DNA of 64,000 nt. It comes from Xanthomonas massiliensis (GTDB lineage Bacteria > Pseudomonadota > Gammaproteobacteria > Xanthomonadales > Xanthomonadaceae). Position 1 is the first letter of the stretch. Every line of letters starts with the position of its first letter. Where the stretch lies: NCBI RefSeq assembly GCF_900018785.1, contig NZ_FCOY01000007.1:1040632-1104631 (forward strand), written 5' to 3'. The position numbers and the translations under genes are program-made. The notes below the pieces were generated by a model. It searched no databases. It was given only the letters and a program-made list of their open reading frames with translations, and was not told the DNA's origin. Shown piece after piece: positions 8,206-17,427 of this stretch.

Positions 8206-8826
8206 TCAGAGCGGCAGCTCTTCCTGCAGCGGCTCGACCCGGCCCTCGCCGCGCGTGATCTTCTTGAACTCGGCACGGCTGACCGAGACATAGCGCTCGT
8301 TGCCGCCGATCTCCACCTGCGGACCGTCCTGCACCGCGCGGCCGTGCCCGTCCACGCGCACGGTCATCGTCGCCTTGGCGCCGCTGTGGCAGATGGTCTT
8401 GATCTCGGCGATGTCGTCGGCCCAGGCCAGCAGGTACTGGCTGCCCTCGAACAGCTCGCCGCGGAAGTCGGTGCGCAGGCCGTAGCACAGCACCGGCACG
8501 CGCAGCTGGTCCACCACCTCGCTCAACTGCCACACCTGAGCGCGGGTGAGGAACTGCGCCTCGTCCACCAGCACGCAGTGGAGCCGGCCGTGGTCGCGGA
8601 TGTCGTCCTGCACCAGCCGCTCCAGGTCGGTGTCGCGGTCGAAGGCGGTGCCTTCCGCGCGCAGGCCGATGCGCGAGGCGACCACGCCCGAGCCTGCGCG
8701 GTGGTCCAGGCGCGGGGTCAGGATCAGGGTGCGCATGCCGCGCTCGCGGTAGTTGTGCGCCGACTGCAGCAGGGTGGTGGTCTTCCCGGCGTTCATCGCC
8801 GAGTAGTAGAAGTAGAGCTTGGCCAT
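8206..8826 (-). CDS. tdk: Thymidine kinase
   Basis: A 206-residue type II thymidine kinase that phosphorylates thymidine to dTMP for salvage. It has the P-loop SAMNAGKTT (9-17), the catalytic VLVDEAQFL with Asp88/Glu89, and the lasso segment [11 protein letters not shown] near the C-terminus. In E. coli Tdk four cysteines hold a structural zinc; here the equivalent positions read TICHSGAK and VSVSRAEF, so only one cysteine remains and zinc binding is probably lost. It is divergent from rep, about 100 bases away. Confidence 0.95.
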   Translation of the reverse strand: MAKLYFYYSAMNAGKTTTLLQSAHNYRERGMRTLILTPRLDHRAGSGVVASRIGLRAEGTAFDRDTDLERLVQDDIRDHGRLHCVLVDEAQFLTRAQVWQLSEVVDQLRVPVLCYGLRTDFRGELFEGSQYLLAWADDIAEIKTICHSGAKATMTVRVDGHGRAVQDGPQVEIGGNERYVSVSRAEFKKITRGEGRVEPLQEELPL

Positions 8827-8913
8827 GCGCCGATTCTAAGGGCGGCCGGCGCCGGCGCGTCGCTGCGGGGCAAGGCCGCGTTTGTCAATCTCCGGCCGGC
8901 CGCGCCGGCTCGC

Positions 8914-8919
8914 TACAAT
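8914..8919 (+). promoter_or_regulatory. -10-like box of rep, leaderless arrangement
   Basis: TACAAT ends 9 bases before the rep ATG, so the transcript would start about 0-3 bases upstream of the codon. There is no Shine-Dalgarno sequence in the gap. TTGTCA at 8882-8887 is too far away (26-base spacer) to be a normal -35. Confidence 0.45.
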
Positions 8920-8928
8920 GCCCCGTCC

Positions 8929-10908
8929 ATGCACGGTCTCAATCCCCCCCAGCGCGCCGCGGTCCTGCACTGCGAAGGTCCCCTGTTGGTGCTCGCCGGC
9001 GCCGGCAGCGGCAAGACCCGCGTCATCGTCGAGAAGATCGCCCACCTGATCGCCTCCGGCCGCTACCCGGCCAGGCGCATCGCCGCGATCACCTTCACCA
9101 ACAAGTCGGCCAAGGAGATGCGCGAGCGCGTGGCCAAGCGCATCAAGGGCGATGCCGCCGACGGGCTGACCATCTGCACCTTCCATGCGCTGGGGCTGAA
9201 GTTCCTGCAGGTCGAGCACGCCGCGGCCGGGCTGAAGCGCAATTTCTCCATTTTCGATGCCGACGACGCGGCCGCGCAGATCAAGGACCTGATGCACGGC
9301 GCCAAGCCCGACGTGGTCGAGGACATGAAGCAGCTGGTCTCGCGCGCCAAGAACGCCGGCCTGTCGCCGGAGCAGGCGATGGCGGCCGCGCGCAGCAACC
9401 GCGAGAAGGAAGCCGCAGGCGTCTACGAGCGCTACCAGCTGCGCCTGGCCACGTTCAACGCGGTGGACTTCGACGACCTGATCCGGCTGCCGGTGCAGAT
9501 CCTCGAGAACAACGAGGAGATCGTGAAGGCCTGGCGCGAGCGCATCGGCTACCTGCTGGTGGACGAGTGCCAGGACACCAACGACGCCCAGTACCGGCTG
9601 CTGAAGATGCTGGCCGGCCCGCGCGGCAACTTCACCTGCGTGGGCGACGACGACCAGAGCATCTACGCCTGGCGCGGCGCCAACCCGGAGAACCTGCTGC
9701 AGATGGGCAGGGACTACCCGAAGCTGGAAGTGATCAAGCTGGAGCAGAACTACCGTTGCTCCAACCGCGTTCTGCGCGCGGCCAACGCGCTGATCGCGCA
9801 CAACCCGCACGAGCACCTGAAGACGCTGTGGAGCGATGCCGCCGACGGCGAGCGCATCCGCGTGTGGGAGTGCCGCGACAGCGACCACGAGGCCGAGAAG
9901 GTCGCCGCCGAGATCTCCTACATCGCCACCGCCCGGCAGGCGCCGTGGAGCGATTTCTGCATCCTGTTCCGCGGCAACTTCCAGTCGCGGCCGCTGGAGA
10001 AGGCGCTGCAGCTGCTGCGCGTCCCCTACCACCTCACCGGCGGCACCGCGTTCCTGGAGCGGCAGGAAGTCAAGGACACGCTGTCCTGGCTGCGCCTGGT
10101 GGCCAATCCCGACGACGACGCGGCGTTCCTGCGCGCGGTGCAGTCGCCCAAGCGCGAGGTCGGCGCCACCTCGCTGGCCAGGCTGGCCGAGCTGGCCGCG
10201 GCCAGGCACGTGCCGATGGCGCGCATGGCCGAGTCGATGGGCGCGCTCAAGCAGTTGCCGCCGCGCGCGGCCAACGGCCTGAGCGCCTTCGCCGACGTCC
10301 TGGCCGACCTGCGCCACCATGCCGCGCTGCTGCCGGCGGCCGAACTGGTGCGGCGCCTGGCCGAGAAATCCGGCCTGCTCGCCGACCTGCGCGCGCAATG
10401 CAAGGACGAGGCCAGCTTCCAGCGCCGCAAGGCCAACGTGGAAGAGCTGGCCGAATGGTTCGAGGGCGGCCCGCGCGGCGCCAGCGCCGGCGACCTGGCC
10501 GCGCAGCTGGCGCTGCTCTCGCGCAACGACAAGGACGACGGCGGCAACCAGGTGCGGATGATGACCCTGCACGCCTCCAAGGGCCTGGAGTTCCGCTACG
10601 TGTTCATCGTCGGCTGCGAGGACGGCGTGCTGCCGCACGAGGTCAGCCTGGACGAGGGCAACCTGGCCGAGGAGCGGCGCCTGCTGTACGTGGGCATCAC
10701 CCGCGCCAAGGAACAGCTGTGGATGAGCCACAGCAAGCTCACCCGCAAGTTCGGCGAGCAGATCCGGCTCAAGCCCAGCCGCTTCTTCGACGAACTGCCG
10801 GCCGGCGAGCTGCAGCGCGACGGCGCCGACCCGGTGGCCGACGCCCAGCGCAAGCAGGAGCGCGCCAAGGCCGGGCTGGCGGCGATCCAGGCCTTGTTCG
10901 ACCCGTAG
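8929..10908 (+). CDS. rep: ATP-dependent DNA helicase Rep
   Basis: A 659-residue UvrD/Rep-family 3'-5' helicase. The Walker A box is AGAGSGKTR (24-32), motif II is VDECQDTND, motif III is GDDDQSIYAWRGA, motif IV is EQNYRC, motif V is TLHASKGLEF and motif VI is EERRLLYVGITRAK. The size and the start MHGLNPPQ match Rep rather than UvrD (about 720 with a longer C-terminus). It clears proteins from DNA ahead of replication forks. The ATG at 8929 is where family homology begins; an upstream extension of the frame is antisense to tdk. Confidence 0.96.
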   Translation: MHGLNPPQRAAVLHCEGPLLVLAGAGSGKTRVIVEKIAHLIASGRYPARRIAAITFTNKSAKEMRERVAKRIKGDAADGLTICTFHALGLKFLQVEHAAAGLKRNFSIFDADDAAAQIKDLMHGAKPDVVEDMKQLVSRAKNAGLSPEQAMAAARSNREKEAAGVYERYQLRLATFNAVDFDDLIRLPVQILENNEEIVKAWRERIGYLLVDECQDTNDAQYRLLKMLAGPRGNFTCVGDDDQSIYAWRGANPENLLQMGRDYPKLEVIKLEQNYRCSNRVLRAANALIAHNPHEHLKTLWSDAADGERIRVWECRDSDHEAEKVAAEISYIATARQAPWSDFCILFRGNFQSRPLEKALQLLRVPYHLTGGTAFLERQEVKDTLSWLRLVANPDDDAAFLRAVQSPKREVGATSLARLAELAAARHVPMARMAESMGALKQLPPRAANGLSAFADVLADLRHHAALLPAAELVRRLAEKSGLLADLRAQCKDEASFQRRKANVEELAEWFEGGPRGASAGDLAAQLALLSRNDKDDGGNQVRMMTLHASKGLEFRYVFIVGCEDGVLPHEVSLDEGNLAEERRLLYVGITRAKEQLWMSHSKLTRKFGEQIRLKPSRFFDELPAGELQRDGADPVADAQRKQERAKAGLAAIQALFDP

Positions 10909-11261
10909 GCCAGCGGTTCGCTCCTTCCCGCCCGTCCGGCTCTCGCCGGCGGCCGGTACCGGTTCTGCACCGGGCCAGGCGCCATGCGACGACGGATGGG
11001 TGCCGGCCGCGCCGGCCGGTGCGCCGTACAGGCACCTCGGAATCCGGCACGCCGGCCGCTGCTGCCGCCTGCTTGCGGCAGGCCTCTTCGCTGCCTCCCC
11101 CCCCCACCGGACGGCAGAGGCAGTGCAGAGGCAGTAAGCCTCGCGCAGCCGCGGGGAAGGAAGCCGGTACCGGCGCATGCGGCGCATGAAGGCGCGCGCG
11201 CCCGATGCGGCCCGCAGCACGGCCCCAGCCACCGGGACGATCCCGCGCTGGATTGCCGGAG
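10909..11261. other. Intergenic region between rep and the acetyltransferase gene
   Basis: No gene could be supported. It holds a poly-C tract near 11098-11106, a perfect tandem pair of the 11-mer GCAGAGGCAGT (11114-11135), and the palindrome CCGGTACCGG repeated near both ends. Short hairpins are possible, but none has a T-run. Confidence 0.4.
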
Positions 11262-11855
11262 ATGCCCGATCGCACCATGCTGCAGCCGGTCCCACTGCCC
11301 TTGCCCGCCATGACGGTCGTCATCGAAACCGCGCGCCTGCGCCTGCGCCACCTGCATGCCGGGCGCGACGCCGCCGCGATGCTGGCCTTGCTCAACGACC
11401 CGGGCTTCCTGCGCGGCATCGGCGACCGCGGCGTGCGCACGCGGGCCCAGGCCACGGCCTTCATGCGCCACTGGCGCGGCATGCGCTACGCGCTGTGCGG
11501 CTTCGGCCACTACGCGATCGAGGAGCGGCAGGGCACATTCCTCGGCACCGCCGGGCTGATCCGGCGCGAGGACCTGCCGGCCCCGGACATCGGCTACGCC
11601 CTGCTGTCGGCCCATCACGGCCATGGCTATGCCGAGGAAGCGGCGCGCGGCGTCATGGCATACGCGCGCGAGGTGCTGGAGCTGCCGCGCCTGCTCGGCA
11701 TCGCCTCGCCGGACAACGCGCGTTCGATCCGGCTGCTGGAGAAGCTGGGCCTGCGCTACAGCGGTGAGTACGTCATGCCCGACGGCAAGCCGGATGCGCT
11801 GTACGCGATCGAGTTCGGCTGGGCGCGGGCCGACGCGGCGCGCCGGGGCGGTTGA
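11262..11855 (+). CDS. GNAT family N-acetyltransferase
   Basis: About 197 residues of a RimJ/RimL-type acetyltransferase that uses acetyl-CoA. Family features are IETARLRLRHL at the start of the domain, IGYALLSAHHGHGYAEEAARGVMAYA (central strand and the acetyl-CoA loop region) and IASPDNARSIRLLEKLGLRY, the classic late helix. The start is uncertain: ATGs at 11262, 11277 and 11310 are in frame and none has a good ribosome site; the conserved domain begins at the 11310 codon. The substrate is unknown. Confidence 0.85.
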   Translation: MPDRTMLQPVPLPLPAMTVVIETARLRLRHLHAGRDAAAMLALLNDPGFLRGIGDRGVRTRAQATAFMRHWRGMRYALCGFGHYAIEERQGTFLGTAGLIRREDLPAPDIGYALLSAHHGHGYAEEAARGVMAYAREVLELPRLLGIASPDNARSIRLLEKLGLRYSGEYVMPDGKPDALYAIEFGWARADAARRGG

Positions 11856-12105
11856 GGGTCGAGCCTCGGCACCCGCTTCGCGGGTGCGATCCCGGACACG
11901 CCGGCGCGTGCACGGACCGGGGCCGGTGCCCCGGAGGCCGGGCGGCCGCGATGGCGATTGCGCTGCGGCGGGCGCCGGGTCCCCGCCTGCGCGGGGACGA
12001 GGGATCACCGGGCGCCGCGCCACCTCGACGGACAGACGATCGGCCGCGCCTCTTCCCGGACGGTCGCGACGATGGGGCGTTCCCCGACAACGGTGGCGCA
12101 TCCAC
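11856..12105. other. Intergenic region with a hairpin after the GNAT gene
   Basis: GCACCCGC (11870-11877) and GCGGGTGC (11881-11888) form an 8-bp stem with a 3-base loop, 14 bases past the GNAT stop. It lacks a T-run. Nothing else was recognised in this stretch. Confidence 0.4.
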
Positions 12106-12135
12106 AAAAAGGGACGGCGCCCGCAGGCGCCGTCC
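12106..12135 (-). terminator. Rho-independent terminator of the dehydroquinate dehydratase gene
   Basis: A perfect 10-bp stem, GGACGGCGCC (12112-12121) with GGCGCCGTCC (12126-12135), has a CGCA loop. Read on the minus strand it is followed by CCC and five Ts. It sits 26 bases after the stop codon of the gene at 12161-13066. Confidence 0.8.
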
Positions 12136-12160
12136 TTCGCGAACGATCAGCGCGCGAGGG

Positions 12161-13066
12161 TCACTTGCCGCCGCCCACCGAGGCGTGGATCACCTCCAGC
12201 ACCTGGCGCAGCTGCTTGACGTCGACCTGGCCGGGCGCGGACGGCACGCCGATCATGCCGAAGGTCATGTCGCTGCCGAACACCTCGCCGGACAGGCGCG
12301 AGATCGCCCCCAGCCCGCCCATCGACATGGTCAGCTGCGGCTTGAGCGAGTACCTGGCGCGCACCTGCTCGGTGGCATCGAGCAGCTTGAGCACATCGGC
12401 CGGATCGTGCGGCATCACCGCGATCTTGAGCACGTCCGCGCCGAGGGCGTCCTGCCTGCGCAGGCGCGCGACGATCTCCTCGGTCGGCGGGGTCTTCTGG
12501 AAATCGTGGCTGGACATGACGATGCGGGTGCCGGCCTTGTGCGCGGCGGCCACCACCTGCCCGACCACCTTCTGGTCGCGGAACATCTCCACGTCCAGCA
12601 GGTCGGTGAAGCCGGCCTTGATCAGCGCCAGGTACAGCGTGCCGTAGTCGGCGTCGCTGATGGCCTTGGCACCGCCCTCGGCCTTGGTGCGGAAGGTGAG
12701 GATCATCGGCTTGCCCCGGGCGGCCTGGGCGACCTGCTTGCCGAGCGCGGCGACCTGGGCCGGGTCGGTGGCGAAGTCCAGGTAGTCGATGCGGAACTCG
12801 ATCAGGTCGGCGTCGGGGTTGGCGCCGATCACGCGCGCCTGCTCCAGCACCTGCTGCGGGTTGGCGCCGGTGGTCGGGACGATGGTCTTGGGCGCGCCCT
12901 GGCCGATCACGGTGCTGCGGATGGTGAACGGCTGGGCGTGGCGCACGTTCACCGCGGCGGCGCCGGCGCTGGTGGGCGTCGCGGCCAGGGCATCGGTGGT
13001 GCCGGCGGCGAACAGCGGGCCGGCGAGGAAGGCGGAGATGGCGAGCATCAGGATGCGATTGTTCAT
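12161..13066 (-). CDS. aroD: Exported type I 3-dehydroquinate dehydratase
   Basis: A 301-residue protein: an N-terminal signal peptide (about 1-28, hydrophobic core after MNNR, ending in an Ala-rich stretch) followed by a complete type I dehydroquinase of about 250 residues. Catalytic residues are visible in precursor numbering: Glu90 in LIEFRID, His187 in SSHDFQKTPP, Schiff-base Lys214 in LKIAVMP, Arg257 and Gln280. The enzyme converts 3-dehydroquinate to 3-dehydroshikimate. Export to the periplasm is unusual for AroD and suggests catabolism of quinate or dehydroquinate, not biosynthesis. It follows the OprB porin after a terminator hairpin and ends the locus. Confidence 0.9.
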   Translation of the reverse strand: MNNRILMLAISAFLAGPLFAAGTTDALAATPTSAGAAAVNVRHAQPFTIRSTVIGQGAPKTIVPTTGANPQQVLEQARVIGANPDADLIEFRIDYLDFATDPAQVAALGKQVAQAARGKPMILTFRTKAEGGAKAISDADYGTLYLALIKAGFTDLLDVEMFRDQKVVGQVVAAAHKAGTRIVMSSHDFQKTPPTEEIVARLRRQDALGADVLKIAVMPHDPADVLKLLDATEQVRARYSLKPQLTMSMGGLGAISRLSGEVFGSDMTFGMIGVPSAPGQVDVKQLRQVLEVIHASVGGGK

Positions 13067-13088
13067 GGGATCGGTCTCGAGTCTAGGC

Positions 13089-13119
13089 AAAAGGCGACGG
13101 CGGCAGGTCCGCCGTCGCC
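13089..13119 (-). terminator. Hairpin terminator between the OprB gene and aroD
   Basis: An 11-bp perfect stem, GGCGACGGCGG (13093-13103) with CCGCCGTCGCC (13109-13119), has a 5-base loop and is followed on the minus strand by TTTT. It lies between the porin stop (13136) and the aroD start (13066). Either aroD relies on readthrough or on a promoter within about 25 bases, so the hairpin may set a lower level for aroD. Confidence 0.65.
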
Positions 13120-13135
13120 GGGATCCGGCGTACGG

Positions 13136-14449
13136 TCAGAACGTGACCTTGGCCTGCAGGCCGAGCGCCAGCACGTTGTCGGTGTTCTTGTAGCGGAAGG
13201 TGCCGGGGTTGGTGATGTACTGCACGTCCGGGCGCAGCGACAGCCACGGCTTGACCTGGAAGGTGTAGGCCACCTCCCACAGTGCCTCGGCCTGGTTGAG
13301 CTCCCAGTCCGGGTCGCTGATCAGCCCCATCGCCTGCAGCTGCAGTTGCTGCTGCAGCAGGTGGCGGTTGATCGAGGCGCGCACGTAGCCCACCGCCACG
13401 CGGTCCTGCGGACGGCTGTGGAACATCCCCTGGTAGACGAAGCCGGTGGAGAACCAGCGGTGCATCACCGCGGTCTGCTGCGATTGCGCGGTGTACTGGG
13501 CGAACACGCTCAGGCCGCCGTTGACCGCGTTGTTGGTCAGCTTCTGGTCGGTCATGACGTAGCCGCCCTCGCGGTGGTCGGCGACCAGCGTGTTGCGGTT
13601 GCCGACCATCTTCGCGTCGGAGGTGTCGTAGTAGTAGCCGATCTTGTAGTGGCCGGGGAAGTTGCCCTTGCTGGCGGTGCCCGGCGCCCACTCGAACTCG
13701 ACCGGGTACAGGTGGCCGGTGGTGCCGTGCTCGTGCAGGCTCCAGCGGTTGGCCTCCAGGTTGTAGTTGGTGTTGACCAGCACCATGCCGGCACGCACGG
13801 TGGTCTCGGGCGTGGGATGCACGGTGACGTGAGTGGCCCAGCGCGGCCGCGGCCAGTTGGTCCAGCCCGCGCTGGTGGACAGCGAGATCGGGTGCGCGCA
13901 CAGCGCCGCGTTGACGAAATTGGTCATGATCTGGTTGATGCCGAAATCATTGCCCATCACGTAGAAGCCGGCCTTCCAGTTCACCTTCCTGTCGAGGAAG
14001 TTCTGGTCGTAGCTCAGTTCGGAGATGCGGGTGAACTGGTCGCTGTAGATCTCCTGGATCGGCATGTAGTCGTTGCCGGCCAGGTCCTGCGAGGTGCCGC
14101 GGCCGCGGCGGTCGTTGATGGTCAGGTGGAAGCGGCCATCGCCCCAGAAGGAGGTCAGCTTGCCCATGTCCAGGTCGACGCCGACCTGGGTCTGGAAGGC
14201 GTTGCGCGCGCTGTGGTCGACACCGCCGTCCACCACGCCCATCGCCTCGGTGATGAAGCCGCCGCGCAGGTTGACGCCCTCGGCGAACAGCGCGCTGCGC
14301 TTGCCGCCCCAGTCGCCGGTCATGGTCTTGCCGGTGAACAGGTCGGAGGAAGCCTCCTGGCCGATCGCCACGCCCGGCAGCGCCAGGGCGGCGGCGATCA
14401 CCAGCGGCAGCACGGCCCGGTGGGAGGAAGCCTTGGAATTCGTGTTCAT
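13136..14449 (-). CDS. OprB-family carbohydrate-selective porin
   Basis: A 437-residue outer-membrane protein with a cleavable signal peptide (about 1-31, ending VAIGQ-EAS). The mature start SDLFTGKTMTGDWGGKRSAL is the OprB signature. Alternating-residue strands follow and the protein ends in a terminal Phe (AKVTF), as needed for outer-membrane assembly. OprB proteins pass glucose and other small polyhydroxylated compounds. In this locus the likely cargo is a cyclohexane carboxylate such as quinate or a related acid, but this is inference. Confidence 0.9.
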   Translation of the reverse strand: MNTNSKASSHRAVLPLVIAAALALPGVAIGQEASSDLFTGKTMTGDWGGKRSALFAEGVNLRGGFITEAMGVVDGGVDHSARNAFQTQVGVDLDMGKLTSFWGDGRFHLTINDRRGRGTSQDLAGNDYMPIQEIYSDQFTRISELSYDQNFLDRKVNWKAGFYVMGNDFGINQIMTNFVNAALCAHPISLSTSAGWTNWPRPRWATHVTVHPTPETTVRAGMVLVNTNYNLEANRWSLHEHGTTGHLYPVEFEWAPGTASKGNFPGHYKIGYYYDTSDAKMVGNRNTLVADHREGGYVMTDQKLTNNAVNGGLSVFAQYTAQSQQTAVMHRWFSTGFVYQGMFHSRPQDRVAVGYVRASINRHLLQQQLQLQAMGLISDPDWELNQAEALWEVAYTFQVKPWLSLRPDVQYITNPGTFRYKNTDNVLALGLQAKVTF

Positions 14450-14595
14450 AACCTATCCCTCGATATGTATCGGTCGGCCGGCCGGGGGCGGGCGCGTGCG
14501 CGCCCGGATCGCCGCGCATGCGGCAACCTGGATCCCGCGTTCCAGCCCGGGTGGCACCCCGCGGGACGGGCGTCCTCGCCCGCCCCGCCGAGTGC

Positions 14596-16176
14596 CTACT
14601 TCAGCGCAACCGGCTTGCTGAGCACGGAGGTCGCGCCGTCGACGGTGGTGAGCGTCGCCGTCAGGTTGGCGATGCCGCCCGCCTCCCCGGCGGGCACCTC
14701 GTAGACGAACCGGGCCTGGCCCTGGGCATCCACCGGCACGTTCACGTAGCCCAGGTAGCGCTCGGCCTCGTCCTCGCCGGGCCGGCTGTTGGCGAACACC
14801 TCCACCCGGTACAGGGTGGACGGCTGGCCGCTGAAGGTGCCCTCGAGCCGGGCGCCCTTGCCGACGCGGCGGGCGGAGGTCAGCACCGGTGCGGCCTGGC
14901 CGTAGTTCGGGGTCGGCTCGCAGTCGGCCACGTTGCCGTCCAGCGCGCAGATCTTCTCCAGCTTGGCCGGGTCGCTCTCGATGCCGCCGCCGCGGTCGCC
15001 CACGTACTGGCCGTGCTCCAGCCCCGGCACGTTGAACACGATCGCGCCGTGCTGGTCCGGCAGGCACGCGCCGCCGGCGAAGCAGCGCTTGACGTCCTTG
15101 CCGTTGTCGTACATCGCGTTGGCGGTGATCGTGTTGACCGCCGGGCCGAGCACGCGGTTCTTGCCGTAGGTGCCGTTCGGGCCGGGCGCGGCCTGCGGGC
15201 GCACCGACACCGCCACCCGGTTGTCGTGCATGACGTTGCCCGAGACGATGTTGCCGGTGCCGCTGAGGGTCACCGCGGAGGACAGGCCGTTGAAGGTGTT
15301 GCCGGAGATGAAGTTGCGGTTGCCCCAGTTCAGCTGCACGCCGTCGGACATGTTCTCGAAGTGGTTGTGCACGATGGCGTTGTCGTTGCCCCACAGGATC
15401 TCCAGGCCCTGCGACGGCTCCTTGTTGTTCTTGTCCGAGCTGGTGATGAAGTTGTCGGCGATCAGGTTGAACGCCGAGCCGCGGGTCGCCTCCATCGCAT
15501 CGCCATTGTCGACGAACACGTTGCGCAGGATCTTGTTGTGCACCGTGGTGGCGGCGGTGGAATTGCCCTTGCCGTCGTCGCCGGTGAGCATGATGCCGGC
15601 ACCGCCGATGTTGTGGACGATGCGGTTGTCGTGGATCAGGCTGCCGCGCGCCCGGTTGATCAGGATGCCGATGCAGAAGTTGCGCACCTCCAGGCCGTGC
15701 AGTTCCACGCCGTCGGTGTCGCGCAGGATCAGGCCCGGCTTGGTCGTGGTGCGCACGTTGGTGCCGTAGGTGCCGGGCACGGCACCGGGGCACGATTGCG
15801 GGTCGGTGCCGCCGATGTAGCGGGCGCCGTCGATCACCACGTAGGTGCCGGTCTGGCCGTAGCTGACGTTGTCGATGACCACCGGCCCCTTGATCGGCGG
15901 CAGCTCGCTCTCGATGTGGATGACGTTCTCGCCCGGCTGCAGGGCCGACAGCTCGATGCGGTAGTCGCCGGGATTGCGGTTGTTCTGCTCCAGGGCCCAG
16001 CGGAAGGTGCCCGCGCTGCCGTCGTCGGCATAGCTGGTGACCTTGAGCACCTGGCCCGGTGCGGGACGCGGCGGCGCCATGCCGGCGATCGCCGGATCGC
16101 CACCGGCGTCCTGGGCGAAGGCCGGGGCCGCCAGGATGGCGGCGGCCAGTAGTGAAAGACGGATCTTGCTGCTCAT
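14596..16176 (-). CDS. Secreted right-handed parallel beta-helix protein
   Basis: A 526-residue protein with a signal peptide (about 1-22, ending AFA-QDAGG). The core has repeated rungs with asparagine ladders, such as SLIHDNRIVHN, NKILRNVFVDN, NAIVHNHFENM and NFISGNTFNGL. This is the NosD/CSLREA-type beta-helix seen in pectate-lyase-like and polysaccharide-processing proteins. Catalytic residues of a known lyase family were not recognised. The C-terminal 90 residues look like a beta-sandwich. It lies between the PNPOx-like gene and the porin on the same strand and may act at the cell surface. Confidence 0.8.
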   Translation of the reverse strand: MSSKIRLSLLAAAILAAPAFAQDAGGDPAIAGMAPPRPAPGQVLKVTSYADDGSAGTFRWALEQNNRNPGDYRIELSALQPGENVIHIESELPPIKGPVVIDNVSYGQTGTYVVIDGARYIGGTDPQSCPGAVPGTYGTNVRTTTKPGLILRDTDGVELHGLEVRNFCIGILINRARGSLIHDNRIVHNIGGAGIMLTGDDGKGNSTAATTVHNKILRNVFVDNGDAMEATRGSAFNLIADNFITSSDKNNKEPSQGLEILWGNDNAIVHNHFENMSDGVQLNWGNRNFISGNTFNGLSSAVTLSGTGNIVSGNVMHDNRVAVSVRPQAAPGPNGTYGKNRVLGPAVNTITANAMYDNGKDVKRCFAGGACLPDQHGAIVFNVPGLEHGQYVGDRGGGIESDPAKLEKICALDGNVADCEPTPNYGQAAPVLTSARRVGKGARLEGTFSGQPSTLYRVEVFANSRPGEDEAERYLGYVNVPVDAQGQARFVYEVPAGEAGGIANLTATLTTVDGATSVLSKPVALK

Positions 16177-16234
16177 CTGCTTGCTTCCTCTCTAGGACGT
16201 GGTCTCGTCGTATTCGTATGGGGAGGCGATGCAC

Positions 16235-16672
16235 CTATCCGGCATCGCGGGTCCACAGGATCTTGGTGCCGAAGCCGAGCCGGTTGTCGGTCAGCTTCAT
16301 CCGCAGCGGGCGCAGCTCCCAGGCCGGGGCGGACAGGGCCGCGGCCTGGGGGAACCGCGCCCGGTAGAGGCCCAGGGCGGCATCGCGCTGCACCGGCGTT
16401 TCCAGCAGGCGGGCATCGCCCTCGAACTGCAGGCCGCGGATCTCGGAGATCTCCAGCGGCTGGCCGGCGATGGTGCCCGCCGCGTGCGGGTTGGCCTGGA
16501 GCATGGCGGCATGGCGCGTGTCCTGGCTGCCCAGGAACACGAAGCGCACGCCGGCCGGGTCGAAGGCGAAGAAGGCGTTGGCAGCCCACACCTCGCCGTC
16601 GCGGCACACGGCCAGCGACAGCACGTGGTGGTCCTGCAGGAAGGCTTCGATCCGTGCGGGCAGCGGGTTCAT
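16235..16672 (-). CDS. Pyridoxamine 5'-phosphate oxidase-like (flavin-binding split barrel) protein
   Basis: A 145-residue split-barrel protein. It begins MNPLPARIEAFLQDHHVLSLAV and contains the domain's typical DGEVWAANAFFAF...FVFLGSQDTRHAAMLQANPHAAGTI pattern. Members bind FMN, F420 or haem; residues do not show which. It sits 35 bases after the DUF554 gene in the UbiD cluster. Given that prenylated FMN is made by UbiX next door, a flavin-handling role is possible but unproven. The frame is open upstream, and 16672 is where homology starts. Confidence 0.78.
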   Translation of the reverse strand: MNPLPARIEAFLQDHHVLSLAVCRDGEVWAANAFFAFDPAGVRFVFLGSQDTRHAAMLQANPHAAGTIAGQPLEISEIRGLQFEGDARLLETPVQRDAALGLYRARFPQAAALSAPAWELRPLRMKLTDNRLGFGTKILWTRDAG

Positions 16673-16707
16673 GTCCAGGGTCCCTGTTGGGGCGGTCGTC
16701 GTGCGTA

Positions 16708-17427
16708 TCAGCCGAATATCCGGACCCACAGGGCCGACACCGGCATGGCGAACAGCAGGGCGGGCAGCATGTTGGCCACCGGGAACACCTTGATGCCGCA
16801 GATGCGCAGGCCGGTGGCCAGCATCAGCAGGCCGCCCACCGCCGAGAAGTCGGCCTGCATGGCCGGGGTGGTCAGCGGCAGGATCAGCACCGCGCCGAAG
16901 GCCAGGGCGAGCTGGATGGCCAGCTGCGGCACGGCGATGGTGGCCACCGCGTAGCCCAGCGAGGTGGCGAAGATGGCGGCGGTGAAGAAGTCCAGGAACG
17001 ACTTGGCGATCAGCACCGAGGCATCGCCGGTCATGCCCTCGTGCATCGAGCCGAAGATGCCGGTGCCGCTGGCGCAGAACAGCACGATGATGGCGACGAA
17101 CTTCTCCAGGAACGCTTCCTCGGACAGCCCGTTCTTCGGCGCCGGCAGCAGCGATTCCACGGCCCCCTTGGCCATGTTGCCCAGCTTGCCGATGCCGCGC
17201 TCCAGGTAGAGCAGCTCGCCGACCAGCGCGCCGAGGATGCCCGAGAGCACCATCACCGGCATGTGCGTGGCCTTGTTGATGAGGATCACCGCCATCGCCA
17301 TCGAGGCGACGCCGAAGGTGAGCGGCATGGCGCTGCGCAGCCGCTCGGGCATGCGGTTGGCCAGCATGGCGCCGCCGATGGCGCCGAACAGCACGGCCGC
17401 GCCGTTGATGTAGGGTCCGATGATCAT
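16708..17427 (-). CDS. DUF554 family membrane protein
   Basis: A 239-residue inner-membrane protein with about six to seven hydrophobic segments. DUF554 marks include the start [41 protein letters not shown] and [26 protein letters not shown]. It may transport small molecules, but no member has an assigned substrate known to me. Its ATG overlaps the ubiX stop (ATGA), so translation is coupled to ubiX. This ties it to the decarboxylase; import of the aromatic acid or export of the product would fit. Confidence 0.85.
   Translation of the reverse strand: MIIGPYINGAAVLFGAIGGAMLANRMPERLRSAMPLTFGVASMAMAVILINKATHMPVMVLSGILGALVGELLYLERGIGKLGNMAKGAVESLLPAPKNGLSEEAFLEKFVAIIVLFCASGTGIFGSMHEGMTGDASVLIAKSFLDFFTAAIFATSLGYAVATIAVPQLAIQLALAFGAVLILPLTTPAMQADFSAVGGLLMLATGLRICGIKVFPVANMLPALLFAMPVSALWVRIFG

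Noticed and set aside
8882-8919. TTGTCA and TACAAT as a sigma-70 promoter pair for rep
   Set aside because: The spacer is 26 bases, far from the usual 16-18. Only the TACAAT box was kept.
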